A stretch of DNA of 64,000 nucleotides, taken from contig JAINUG010000134.1 of NCBI GenBank assembly GCA_029706075.1, forward strand, positions 1,052,001 through 1,116,000, given 5' to 3'. Below the pieces are notes generated by a model. It was given only the letters and a program-made list of their open reading frames with translations. It made no database searches and had not been told where the DNA came from. Both the position numbers and the translations under genes were made by a program. Every line of letters begins with the position of its first letter. The first letter of the stretch is position 1. Source of the DNA: Aldrovandia affinis (lineage: Eukaryota; Chordata; Actinopteri; Notacanthiformes; Halosauridae). Positions 22,273 to 32,240 of the stretch are shown piece by piece.

Positions 22273-22902
22273 CTATTTCCTTTCTGCCGCTCGCAGTTTC
22301 AGTCTGTTAGCCCGAATGGCGTCGGTTAGCCAGGGGGCGGGGGTGCGGAGGCGTGCAGGTTTAGTGGATAGAGGACAGTGTGAGTCAAAGGAGGAGAGAG
22401 AGGAAAGTAGGGTGGACGATGCTTCCTCAGCAGGTAGCTGAGAGAAGGCATCAGTAGGGGGAAGGGAAGATAGAACAGTAGCCGACAGGGCAGCGGGGGA
22501 GAGAGAGCGGAGGTTGCGATGGACAAGGACAGTGGGAGCAGGTGAGGATGGTTTAGGCACAGAGGGGAGGGGGAGAGAGAAAGACAGAAAGCAATGGTCA
22601 GACACATGTAGGGGAGATACCGTAATGTTGGGTAATGCGCAGTTCCTAGTGAAGATCAGGTCCAGTTGGTTACCGGCCTTGTGGGTGGATGGGGATTTAG
22701 CCAGGGTGAAGTCGAAGGACTGAAGCAGGGGGAGGAATGCAGATGCTTGAGAGGTCTCCAGCGGCAGGTTGAAGTCACTGAGGAGTAAGACGGGAGTGCC
22801 ATCCTCAGGGAAAGCGCCAAGTAGGGCATCCATCTCATCTAGGAAACTCCCCAGTGGACCTGGAGGGCGATAGAGAACAATGATGTGCAGTTTACATGGC
22901 AC
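22273..22902 (-). pseudogene. L2 LINE endonuclease, C-terminal half
   Basis: IIVLYRPPGPLGSFLDEMDA, LLLSDFNLPLE (APE motif with catalytic Asp and Asn), STHKAGNQLDLIFTRNC and HVSDHCFLSFSLPLP are the ordered motifs of a LINE APE endonuclease, which nicks target DNA. A proline/serine-rich linker follows. The N-terminal motifs are upstream in another frame (23020-23568). Confidence 0.88.
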
Positions 22903-23019
22903 AGTGACAGTGACAGCATGAAATTCAAAGGAGGAGGGTGAAAAGTGAGGAAGAGGAACAATACCAAATCTCCACAGGGGGGAGATCAGTATACCTGTCC
23001 CTCCACCTCTACCTGAGGG

Positions 23020-23568
23020 TCATGGAGTGTGGGAGAAGGTGTAGGCAGCGGAGAGAGCAGCAGGGGTGGCCGTGTTCTGTGGAGTGATCCATGTCTCCGT
23101 GAGCGCCAGGAACTGCAGGGAGAGTAGTGAGGCCTGGGCCGAGATGAAATCGGCCTTCCGGACAGCGGACTGGCAGTTCCATAGTCCGCCTGCTACCACC
23201 ACGTCAACACCGGGAGATCTAGGAGGGTGGATGAGATTGGAGAGGTTTCGGGTGCGAGTAGAATCTCTCCTTCTAGGCAATCTAGAAGAGGAGACAAGGA
23301 CTGGGATAGGGAGGTAGCATGTAGTGTTAGATGCAGAGGAAGAAGAACAGGGAAATACAAAACTATGATACTTACCGTGCGGCGAGCACTCCCTGGCTGA
23401 GCCCCCTCGGTGGACTCCTGCAGGTAGACTCCTGCGTCTTTGTCCGCTGAGTCTTTGTACGGTGAGGCTAGGAAGGTGAGGCTGCCGCGAAAAGCTGCCG
23501 CTATCCACAACTACGGCTGTAGTATATATAGCGAATGCCCCCTGACAACAATAGAGACTAATTACCAA
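23020..23568 (-). pseudogene. L2 LINE endonuclease N-terminus and 5' leader
   Basis: The C-terminal third reads GLWNCQSAVRKADFISAQAS and LQFLALTETWITPQNTAT, the N-terminal APE motifs with catalytic Asn (WNC) and Glu (LTETW). The frame stops shortly after, at YTFSHTP, before the rest of the endonuclease. The upstream residues are low-complexity and probably 5' leader. Confidence 0.82.
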
Positions 23569-23930
23569 TCCCTTACACTAATCAACTACAGACACGGGTG
23601 CTACGCCTTTTAAAACAAAACCGATTGAAACGCTAAGTATCAACCAACTTTGAACTAAATCTTCTAAGCAGCGACTGAAGCTAGTAATCAAGACTAATAA
23701 ACTGGAACAAAAGCAACAAGCTACTAATTAAACTAACAAAGTAACAAGACCTGCTACTGCAACAGGTGAAAACAGGCAGTGAACGCCGAAAACTACACAC
23801 AAAGTCTAACGCCGGGTAACCAACACTCACTAGAACGCAACGAGATGACTCCTACCGTGGTCGAATGCACACAATACTCCACAATATGGAAACGCCAGTT
23901 GAGCGTCTCAAGACTTCTCTCTGCCCAAAT

Positions 23931-24037
23931 GAGCACTGCAGCTTAAAAAGTGTGACCTGCTCCAGTTACTATCATCCCCACTGCAGGCAAAGTAAACAGG
24001 AGAAAGGCATAACTCTCACCCATGACAACTGGTAGCC

Positions 24038-24093
<56 letters not shown>

Positions 24094-25340
24094 AACGCAG
24101 TGGTAGCTTCACTTGTCAAGCTCACAATAGTACAGTACTATAAACCTGACCGGGTTGGCACTCTGAAGTGAAAAGAATCATCCCAACTTCCAGGGATGAG
24201 CTTTGCGGATGAACAAACAATCGGTCAGTTACTTCTTCTGATCAATCGTGATGTCATGTAGGCGCAGTTTCTGTTGGAAACAGCAATTGAAGCCAACTCA
24301 ACCACTGACCTGTGACATAATGCTGGCTATAACTTTATTGAACCAATCAGAGTGCAGAAAAGAAACCAAGTTCACAAACTGTAATTTCCCTTTCCAGGTG
24401 GCCTTGTGATAGAGGGTCAGGGTTTCCAGGCTAATGTAGTGGTAACCCAAAAACTGCCGGAATAAAGCTCATTCTGTTACACCATTGCGGACTCCTGGTT
24501 GAAGTTAGCTTATGATAAAGCACAGGTGGTTGCATATGCTGTATAGCCTATAGGATCCTTTGGTGAGGCACACAAAAATGAACTTGCTAAAATGCTTCAA
24601 AAGAAAAACATAAATCAGTCAAGGTCAATCAGATGCCAAATCCACACCAACCCCCAACACCCCCAGACAGATAGACACATCTGTGAAAATAGACTGAATG
24701 TCTATTGAATGTCTATTTGAATGTCAGACTTTGTACCTAAACCTTAATTGCAGTGACTTTCATTCACGCATGATTAAGTCAAAGGGAACACATGCACACT
24801 TCCCTGTTACTCTAATGAGTGGTACACTCACCAGAAACCAATTATATCTCCCCACCGTAATGTGGCTGTCATTGACTATGAGCCAACTAATGGCACACGA
24901 CTGTTTCTCTGTCTGGGAATAAACCCCTAATTGCAAGGGCACATCTCCGTACGTTATTAACTCTCCATTTCTCAATGTTTTCGAGAAGTTTTAGGGCAGC
25001 AGTTGTCATCAAGCCAGCTCAGCAAGCGCGGCTTTAAAAAGCAAATGCATTATGTTTGAATAAGTAGAGCTTTGGTTGGAACGGTCAGATTAATTTGGGC
25101 TGTAAGGGATTTCTGTTTTCATTGTGGGGGGGTTGAAAAGCAGTTTCTCATTGAGGTCATTGAGTGGTTTTTAAATTACCACATGCCCAGAGGCCTTTCA
25201 AAAACCCAGAAACCTACCCAGAAGTAGCATTTGTGTGTGTGTTTGTTAAAGGTTTATTTTGAATGTTGTATCATCATTTCTTTTCTTTGGATATTAGGAG
25301 TTTAAAAGTACTCACTATATTTATAGATGGCTGTTCTTTT
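23931..25340. other. Non-coding sequence with a microsatellite
   Basis: Holds the (GT)n tract at 24041-24091 and otherwise no supported gene or named repeat. The short frame at 24698-24922 has no recognisable domain. Confidence 0.4.
24041..24091. repeat. (GT)n microsatellite
   Basis: About 25 uninterrupted GT units, located just beyond the 5' end of L2 copy 2. Confidence 0.96.
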
Positions 25341-25347
25341 TACTTCA

Positions 25348-25938
25348 TGGCTCCCCATCGCAGCACGCATCAGATTCAAGTCACTGGTGCTTTCTTTTCA
25401 AGCAGCCAGAGGTACTGCTCCCCCATACCTCCAGTCACTCATCACTCCCTACACACCTCCCAGACCCCTCCGCTCCGCCTCCTCTGGTAAACTGATTGTC
25501 CCTTCCCTCCGGGCGCCTGGCAGCCGCTCCTCGCGGTCTCGCCTCTTCTCTGTCCTGATCCCTCGCTGGTGGAACGACCTTCCGCAATCGGTCAGGACCG
25601 CGGAATCACTTGCGATCTTCCTCAAGAGACTCAAAACCCACCTCTTCAGACTCCACTACCGCTGAACTCTGTCCAGCTAAATTGTCTTCACCAACTGTTT
25701 ACTTGTTCAACACTATACTTCCCCCAAAAACAAAAAAAAAAACACACTAACCTTTTCCTTCCTGGTGTTACAGGTGTTACAGGTGTGGTATGCTGATGCC
25801 TGCAATGATGTCTATTGCTGTATTCCTGCACTGATCTCGTACGCTAACTATGATTGTTCCTACCATGTATTAATGCACATCTTGTAAGTCGCTCTGGATA
25901 AGAGCGTCTGCTAAATGCTTAAAATGTAAATGTAAATG
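25348..25938 (+). mobile_element. L2-clade LINE, copy 3, severely 5'-truncated
   Basis: Starts at TGGCTCCCCATCGCAGCACG and runs to the L2 tail TCGCTCTGGATAAGAGCGTC ... AAATGTAAATG. TACTTCA occurs on both sides (25341-25347 and 25939-25945), a 7-bp target duplication. It is on the opposite strand to copies 1 and 2 and keeps only the 3' 590 bp. A reading frame from 25327 to 25665 encodes WLPIAARIRFKSLVLSFQAA through LKTHLFRLHYR, the last ~110 residues of the LINE protein, uninterrupted. The clear duplication and intact frame point to a relatively recent insertion. Confidence 0.93.
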
Positions 25939-25945
25939 TACTTCA

Positions 25946-26559
25946 CAGATTATACGGTAAAATGTACAATATGCAGTATAATCACAGACTATACTGTAAA
26001 ACGACTAGATAGTCTGAGTTCTTAAATTAGGTAACGCTCTGTGCATTAATCCCCCCCCCAAAAAAAATCTTTAAAATCTTAGCACAGATGTACCAATCTG
26101 CTCGCCTCCCACAAGCCCATACTTTGGAATAGGGTGACAAATGAAATAACGCCTCATTGGTTCAACAACAGCCTTTGAACCTGTATCAGATTAACAACCA
26201 GCGGGGCTGGCTGTATCTCTCCCATTGGGCTGATATACAGCGGTTGTCATGGTGGAGGAGAAAGCACTAAAAGGAGTACAGAGAAGGTGCAGAAGGGAGA
26301 AAGGAGCTGAATAGAGGGAGGAAGGAGGTTATCGGCAGAGAGAACCGGCACAGCCCACAAAAACACATTGCACATCAGAGGGAGATTCAAAGGCTGGCGG
26401 ATCAAGTCTGGGAAGGTCACCGCATGCAGCTTCCCGCGTCCGCATCTGTTTCTGCTGGAGCCAGAAGGGACAGGAGTGCAGGTGCAGCTTTATGAGGGGA
26501 TAGGGAATGAAATGAGGATGGAGAGGGAGAGGAATCTGATCTGGGGAGGTGGAGACACG

Positions 26560-26560
<1 letters not shown>
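25946..26560. other. Non-coding sequence
   Basis: No supported gene. It is purine-rich from about 26260 to 26340. Frames overlapping the CA tract are low complexity. Confidence 0.4.

Positions 26561-26563
<3 letters not shown>

Positions 26564-26600
<37 letters not shown>
26564..26600. repeat. (CA)n microsatellite
   Basis: Preceded by imperfect ACGC units. It abuts the left end of the solo LTR at 26613. Confidence 0.95.
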
Positions 26601-26605
<5 letters not shown>

Positions 26606-26612
26606 TATGTAC

Positions 26613-27124
26613 TGTGGCAGGATCAGGGGTGTTGGTGTCCAACGCAGCCAATGAATAATAATAAAATTACCATACAACAATATAAATCGGAATACTTTGT
26701 TTATTCAAGGGAATCAACACAAAAAGGGTAGGGGGGAAAGCCAGCAAAACAAGTCCGTAATCCGTAATCGTGGTCGTTGTCCGTTTCCAAAAGTCGTAAA
26801 GCCAGGTAGTTCCTCAGTAAATCCAAAAAGTCGGTACACACAGGGGGTTATCCAAAAACAGTCCAAAAATCAAGCCAGGTAGTCAATCCAAATAAATGCT
26901 CTCTCGTAATCCTCCACTCACCAACGCGTTTCCCTAATTAGGTACTTTGCGCCTGTTTGAGGTACAGGCGCATCTTTTATCTGCTCTGTATTATTATTCA
27001 AGTTGGGACAGGTGTGCTCCGTCCACCCCGGACTTCCCATTAAGGTCCGGGGGTGGAGCCAGCGGGACGCAACGTACCGCCCCTCAATCACCGTCCCTCG
27101 GCATGCCTCCATGCGGCTGCCACA
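26613..27124 (-). mobile_element. Solo LTR, TGTGG family
   Basis: A 512-bp unit with termini TGTGGCAG and CTGCCACA; counting flanking bases, TACTGTGGCAG is repeated inverted at the other end. Flanks GTAC and GTAG could be a 4-bp target duplication with one change. On the minus strand it has a TATA-like GATAAAAGA (plus 26972-26981) followed downstream by AATAAA (plus TTTATT at 26700-26705), which is the LTR order. No internal retroelement genes remain. It was inserted in or beside CA/ACAT microsatellite DNA. Confidence 0.72.
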
Positions 27125-27204
27125 GTAGATACATACACACACACATGCATGCATACATACATACATACATACATGCACACACACACACATGCATGCATAC
27201 ATAT
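27125..27204. repeat. (ACAT)n / (ACAC)n microsatellite
   Basis: Mixed ACAT, GCAT and ACAC units fill the whole gap between two LTR ends. Confidence 0.93.
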
Positions 27205-27425
27205 TGTAGCGGAACCCGGGGTGTTGGGTTGCAACTCCGCCAGTGACCAATAATAAAAGCGATAAACACAGTAAAATGCCAGCCAGTTTTGTTTATTCTT
27301 TCAGGGGGGAAATGGAAGGGGAAGGGGAAAAGGTAAAGTCCCTTGTTCATCATCGTAATCCAATATCCAAGTCCGGTCCAGTTCCTCAATCCAGTCCAGA
27401 AGTCGATACACAATGCGGCGTCTTG
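27205..27425 (-). mobile_element. Truncated LTR end related to the TGTGG family
   Basis: Starts TGTAGCGGAACCCGGGGTGT and contains minus-strand AATAAA signals (plus TTTATT near 27291). Its layout parallels the first ~200 bp of the LTR at 26613, including the string GGGGTGTTGG and AATAATAAAA. The rest of the LTR is missing; sequence changes to unrelated DNA by about 27425. Confidence 0.6.
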
Positions 27426-27479
27426 GCAGTTTACCACTTACCTTTGAACCATTCAGGCAATTCACTGGACTTAAACAGC

Positions 27480-27535
27480 TTAAATTTCAGTAAAGACTGG
27501 AAAATGGGGGTGTTCTAAAACTTTTGACTGGTAGT
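27480..27535 (+). repeat. Tc1-type terminal repeat fragment
   Basis: GGAAAATGGGGGTGTTCTAA followed by AACTTTTGACTGGTAGTGTA resembles the outer end of a fish Tc1-like transposon. It directly abuts a long tetranucleotide microsatellite. Confidence 0.6.
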
Positions 27536-27616
27536 GTACATACACACATGCACGCACGCATACATACATATATACATACATACACACATACTCATGCATG
27601 CATACATACATACATG

Positions 27617-27647
<31 letters not shown>

Positions 27648-27785
27648 GTATGCATACATATATACATACATACATACACACACACACACATGCATACATA
27701 CAGTACATACACACTTACATTAACACACACGCATGCATGCACACATAAACACATACAAACATACACATGCATACATACAGACAAA
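27536..27785. repeat. (ACAT)n/(CA)n compound microsatellite
   Basis: 250 bp of ACAT, GCAT and CACA units. All overlapping reading frames on both strands (His/Thr/Ile- or Cys/Val/Met-rich) are translations of the repeat and not genes. Confidence 0.95.
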
Positions 27786-27799
27786 ATGTAAGGAAGGAA

Positions 27800-28330
27800 A
27801 CATCAAACAATATATGGATATTTATAAGGGGTTGGGCCACCCTTTGCCTTCAGAACAGCTTCAGTCCTTCTTGGAATGCTGTTAAACACATTGGGATATT
27901 GGACAATATTTTACGAAGCAAAGCCTCCAGTTCTTTGAGAGATGAAGGCGGTGGAAATCTACTCCACACTCTGTGTTCCAGAACTTCCCATAAAGGTTCA
28001 ATGATGTTTACATCTGGTGATTGGAGAGGTTATGGAAGGTGTTTGACTTCATCCAGGTGTTCATGAAACCACTCTTGAATTCATTAAGCAGCAATAATGA
28101 GCAATAATCGGACCCAATAACTCCCACGAGATGGTTCATCATACCATAACAGATCCACCACCATGTTTAACAGTTGGGAACCAGCAATGCAGGGTGACGT
28201 CTTACTTTGGATTTCTCCAAACATTAACCCATCCAGATGTAGGCAAAGGGGTAAAGACGACTCATTAGACCATATGACTTTCTTCCACTGCTCAGAAGTC
28301 CAGGTTTTGTGCCCATTACACAAGGTTATG
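27800..28330 (-). pseudogene. Tc1-like transposase remnant
   Basis: Minus-strand frame 28084-28323 contains WTSEQWKKVIWSNESSLPLC, the region of the first catalytic residue of Tc1 transposases. The usual SDES is SNES here, so the first catalytic Asp is replaced by Asn. Further downstream (27800-28080) plus-strand CATCTGGTGATTGGAGAGG is the reverse complement of a diverged SPDLxPIE region. It is frame-disrupted and inactive. Confidence 0.75.
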
Positions 28331-28992
28331 CATCATTGGCTAGCAAAATCAAATATTATGAATGAATGACAATATTGCATTTTCAGTCAGAATTGGACTT
28401 TTCTCATGAAATGGTCCATTTTGGTTAACTAGCTCACAATTTAACCTTGAAGTTCAGCTGGATAAACTCTACAAACAATCTGCATAATTTAACATTCATT
28501 CTCTTAAGATCAAACACTTGTTTTGAATAACTTATTACTAACATCCATAGTTAATTGCAAGAAAGCTAGCTACTCTGTCTGATAAGTATTACATTGGAAT
28601 GACTTTACATACTTTGATTTGTATCTACCCTGCAATCTGAATAGTGTAATTAACCAGTAATCCAATGAGTTCAACAGAAATTAGACAGGCACATCTTTGG
28701 ATGCTTTACGAACAAAAGCAGATGGATTTTTTGATATGTACATGAGAATTTTAAATTGTGCAAACCATGAACAACTAGATCTATATGCAGATTAGCTATA
28801 CTTCAGCATTTTCAACACGTACCAGATACAAGCTTCTCTTGTATCATCACAGTGGACATTTTGATGACTCCAAATACATTGTCTCCCCCTGCATTTCAGT
28901 GTAAATCTTTTATTTTTCAAATCCAATTTTATCCTGAATTTGATCCCATCAGCATACTATATGAGACAGATAGATTTTTACAATGATGCACA
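28331..28992. other. Non-coding AT-rich sequence
   Basis: No supported gene or repeat seen. Confidence 0.4.
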
Positions 28993-28994
28993 TA

Positions 28995-29325
28995 CAGGTA
29001 ACTGCCAACATGAAGGAAATACCAACATAAAGTGTCTTAATAGGGCATTGGACCACCATGAGCCACCAGAACAGCTTCAATGCACCTTGGCATAGATTCT
29101 ACAAGTGTCTGGAACTCTATTGGAGGGATGCAACACCATTCTTCCTAAGAATTTCCATAATTTGGTGTTGTTGATGTTGGTGGAAAACGCTGTCGCAGGC
29201 GCCCCTCCAGAATCTCCCATAAGTGTTCAATTGGGTTGATATTTGGTGACTGAGACGGCCACAGCATTAATCAAACCATCCATTTACCACCATTCAGATG
29301 CTACTTTTATTTTGACAGTCACCTG
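28995..29325 (-). mobile_element. Tc1-like deletion derivative, CAGGTAACTG family
   Basis: Termini CAGGTAACTGCCAACATGAA and TTTTGACAGTCACCTG are inverted repeats flanked by TA (28993-28994 and 29326-29327). Only 331 bp remain. On the minus strand the interior still codes for the transposase C-terminus: a [17 protein letters not shown]-like stretch with the final catalytic Glu, and LVESMPRCIEAVL near the end, interrupted by a stop. It is an internally deleted, non-autonomous copy. A second member starts at 63805. Confidence 0.85.
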
Positions 29326-29327
29326 TA

Positions 29328-31711
29328 CTTGACTGTCAAAATAAATATTGTATGTGGTAGGATGTTCTGCCCATGAAAGCACTAGCTCGTATTTTTTCAC
29401 TGATCTTTGATAATTCCCATTGTTTAATCAGTTACATTCAGATACGTGTGGGTCAGCATGACTAGGCCTCTGTTCCATGCAGAAGTGAACCGGGAGATGT
29501 GCGTTTACGTTGTTAATGCAACTGCACACACAAATGGAAGAGCATCTCCCGACAGGGCCCAATCTTCTCAATTCCCAAAACAATCCTGCATAAAACCCAC
29601 ACTCAGCAATTTATAAAATCTCCCCCTGAGAGAATTCTAATATACTTATCCGGACCTCTGTATTTGTTAAATACTGCATTTTTGATTCTGCTTGCTTATC
29701 ACTTATTTGGACACATGAATTATTCCAGAGAATTTAAACGGGACATGTATGTAATCCACTTTATCAACATTCTCCTGGGAAAATACTAAAGCGTGCAACT
29801 TGTATGCAGCATTCTCTTTGAATGAGCACCGCTTCTTGCACATTTTCACCCTTTCGCATTTCCATTCTGAGAAAATAAAATCAGACATAGCCATTTTTTG
29901 TTTTTTTTGTCTTTATTTGAAGCTCCTTTTCCAAAATTGTATTCATTTATTTTCTTCCCAATTTGGAATCGTCAACTGTGCCTCTACAGTCACCGCTTTG
30001 CCACCTGCACCCGCTCAGCGAGCACTGGTCACCTGCACCCTCACAGGGAGCACTGCAGCTGAAGCACTTGCACTCCTCTGGTGCATTCCCCCATAGGTCA
30101 GGGACTATTTAACACCCTACAGGCTACATGGTACTACAGAAGAGCAAGCACCAATCAGAGGAGAGGCATCATCCTGAAACTCCTAGTCATAGTCAGCTAA
30201 TCACATAAGCCAGGCTCGGACCTACGACGTCTAGACTACAGGGCTCTTAGCCTTTTTACATATTTTTTCTAAATATTAATTTGCAATGACACATTTTTAT
30301 TACGTGTCAATCCCTGAGACAAAGTGTCGTAATGGCGTAATGAAAATGGGTTTGGAGGGAAACTAAAGCGTACCATGGCAGAGAGAGAAAGGAAATTCTA
30401 TTATGAGGGATTACTAATGTGAAGATAACCTCTACCTTTTGACAGTTGATACAGGAACAACCTTTCCTGTCAGAGATTGGAGGATGTCAAATGTGAGAGG
30501 AAGCTAATCGCGGGCTTCGCCGCCATGCATCCCGTAATTTTGCATCTCACATTTTGAGGATTCATTTGTCACGCAAAATTCCCTTTAAAAAGTCCCATTG
30601 ATTGATTTAAAGTGGCAGAGATATTAAACGTCCGCTTCGTAAAAAGGTCAATTAAATGCTAGGCTGGGATAAAAAAATTACGTGCAAGACTCTTGGACGC
30701 ATTTTGAATGGAATTGGAGGGGGGCAGCCAGGCTCACCTGCTAGAAAACAGAGGTGGGCTTTTAACGGGCTGTCTGAATTCCGCAGTCGATTTCCTGCGG
30801 TGAGGAATGCGATGCCTATGAATTCGACGCCCGTCGCATCGCCGGGGCCGCTAGACCTACTGACCTGTGAACGGTGGGAGTCGGCGGAAGGGCCCAGGCC
30901 TGACACCAAGACAAATAAGTCGAGGCATGTCACTGTCGTCCTGCTGAGCGCAGACATTTTCCACCTCATTTCGGTTGTTGGGACATAACGAGATGGAAAA
31001 AAAGGGAAGAAGAAGCCGTTCCGCTAACAATTTGCTGCATTTATCCTGTTAGACTGCGTCGCACTGGCAGGCAGGGGAGATTTTTAGAGTATTAGCAGCA
31101 GTGATTCATTTCCTTTTACCAGGCCTTGCACGACTACACGGACTAACGCCAAGTCAGACTCAATCTCTGGCAGGATTACTCATCTTTAATGTCTCTCTGC
31201 TCTTTAATCCTTTGGGGGCTTTTTTTCTTCTTTTTTTTCTCAAAAGGTAACCCACACACGTGTAACTGAATGCATGATTCCGTCAATGGTTGGAATTCTA
31301 TGGTCTTCAGGGTAACGTCTGGCTACATTTCATGTCGTGCTTCATGGGCATTGCTTTATTTTAAAATGCACACATAACACATTGCTGCACCACTGCACAC
31401 CAATACTGGAACACTCTTCTATGTATGCAGCTTTATGTTATTGTATACTCTTACACATGTTTACCTATGTTAGCATAAATGTTGTGCTTTAATAAAACTT
31501 GCATACATGAGCCTGACATCCTAACAGTACCTCAGATTACAGGTGTTCTCAGCATATGCTTTCGCAATAAGTTATTGGCTTTTAAATATTTATGTAGGAC
31601 ATGACTTCCCTGTTCTAGAGGTAAACTGTGCTTGCAAGACCTTACATATATGCTAGAATATCTTACAGGAAAGATGCAATGAATAATTATGGCTGCTATG
31701 GTAACATCATC

Positions 31712-31744
<33 letters not shown>

Positions 31745-32079
31745 GTGTTGTTCCAATAATTGGCTGATAGAGGGAAAAATATGGGTATGCATTAATGCAC
31801 CGTAGAAGTGCAGAGGTATTGTGAAAATGTTTGTCTTCGGGAAAGAACGAAAGCTAATGATGAGAGAATAAGACTTGGCATCAAACAAGAAAGAGAATGA
31901 ATCGAACAGTACATGATTATCTCTCAAGGGGAAAAAATAATAAAGTGAAGACAGAGAATAGAGGGATGATTAATACGGCCGTGAGTCATGGGAAATGGGA
32001 GCATGTTCAATATGAAGGATTTTTCCTCATAAGTTCTCCTAGTTAGCCTTACTCACTGTGTCTGCAACACAGCTCAACC
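29328..32079. other. Gene-free stretch with possible regulatory block
   Basis: No coding region was supported. Between roughly 30290 and 31210 the sequence is non-repetitive, locally GC-richer and without transposon hallmarks, and it contains paired TAAT/ATTA cores and CACCTG-type E-boxes. This resembles a vertebrate conserved non-coding element, but conservation cannot be judged from one sequence. Frames at 30652-30988 on both strands are probably chance. Confidence 0.3.
31712..31743. repeat. (ATA)n microsatellite
   Basis: About ten ATA/AAT units. Confidence 0.95.
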
Positions 32080-32240
32080 AAATATGCACAGAGCAACTCA
32101 ACCCTGATCCTAGAGGGCCACAGTATACACAGAGCTACTCAACCTTGGTCCTGGAGGGCTACAGTATAAGTAGGGCTACTCAATACTGGGCCTGGAGGGC
32201 TGCAGTATACAGAGAGGTACACAACCCTGGCCCTGGACAC
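32080..32240 (+). repeat. 41-bp minisatellite, ~4 units
   Basis: ACTCAACCCTGATCCTAGAG...CAGTATAC-type units repeat with phase points at 32096, 32137, 32178 and 32219, an exact 41-bp period with about 75-85% similarity. The unit resembles the end of common fish repeats with CTGGTCCTGGAGGGC, so the array may have grown from a transposon end. Confidence 0.88.

Larger units (their letters stand above)
20544..23930 (-). mobile_element. L2-clade LINE, copy 2, near full length with internal deletion
   Basis: The 3' tail at 20544-20610 (plus strand CATTTACATTTACATTTTAA then GCATTTAGCAGACGCTC) is the same as in copy 1. The body runs through the post-RT region, RT, endonuclease and a probable 5' UTR up to about 23930; the 5' boundary is estimated. 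Relative to copy 1, about 430 bp of the RT is missing: copy 1 has GGTGG at 2450-2454 and again at 2880-2884, while copy 2 has a single GGTGG at 21908-21912. The loss removes the first RT blocks and shifts the frame, so the copy is inactive. Confidence 0.88.

Noticed and set aside
22172-22723. Plus-strand Glu/Arg-rich frames
   Set aside because: Antisense shadow of the L2 endonuclease and linker on the minus strand.
27480-27791. Several overlapping open frames on both strands
   Set aside because: All are readings of the ACAT/CA microsatellite.
30656-30988. Paired ~105-residue open frames on both strands as a host gene
   Set aside because: No recognised domain, no splice context, and overlap on both strands. 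More likely chance in GC-richer DNA.
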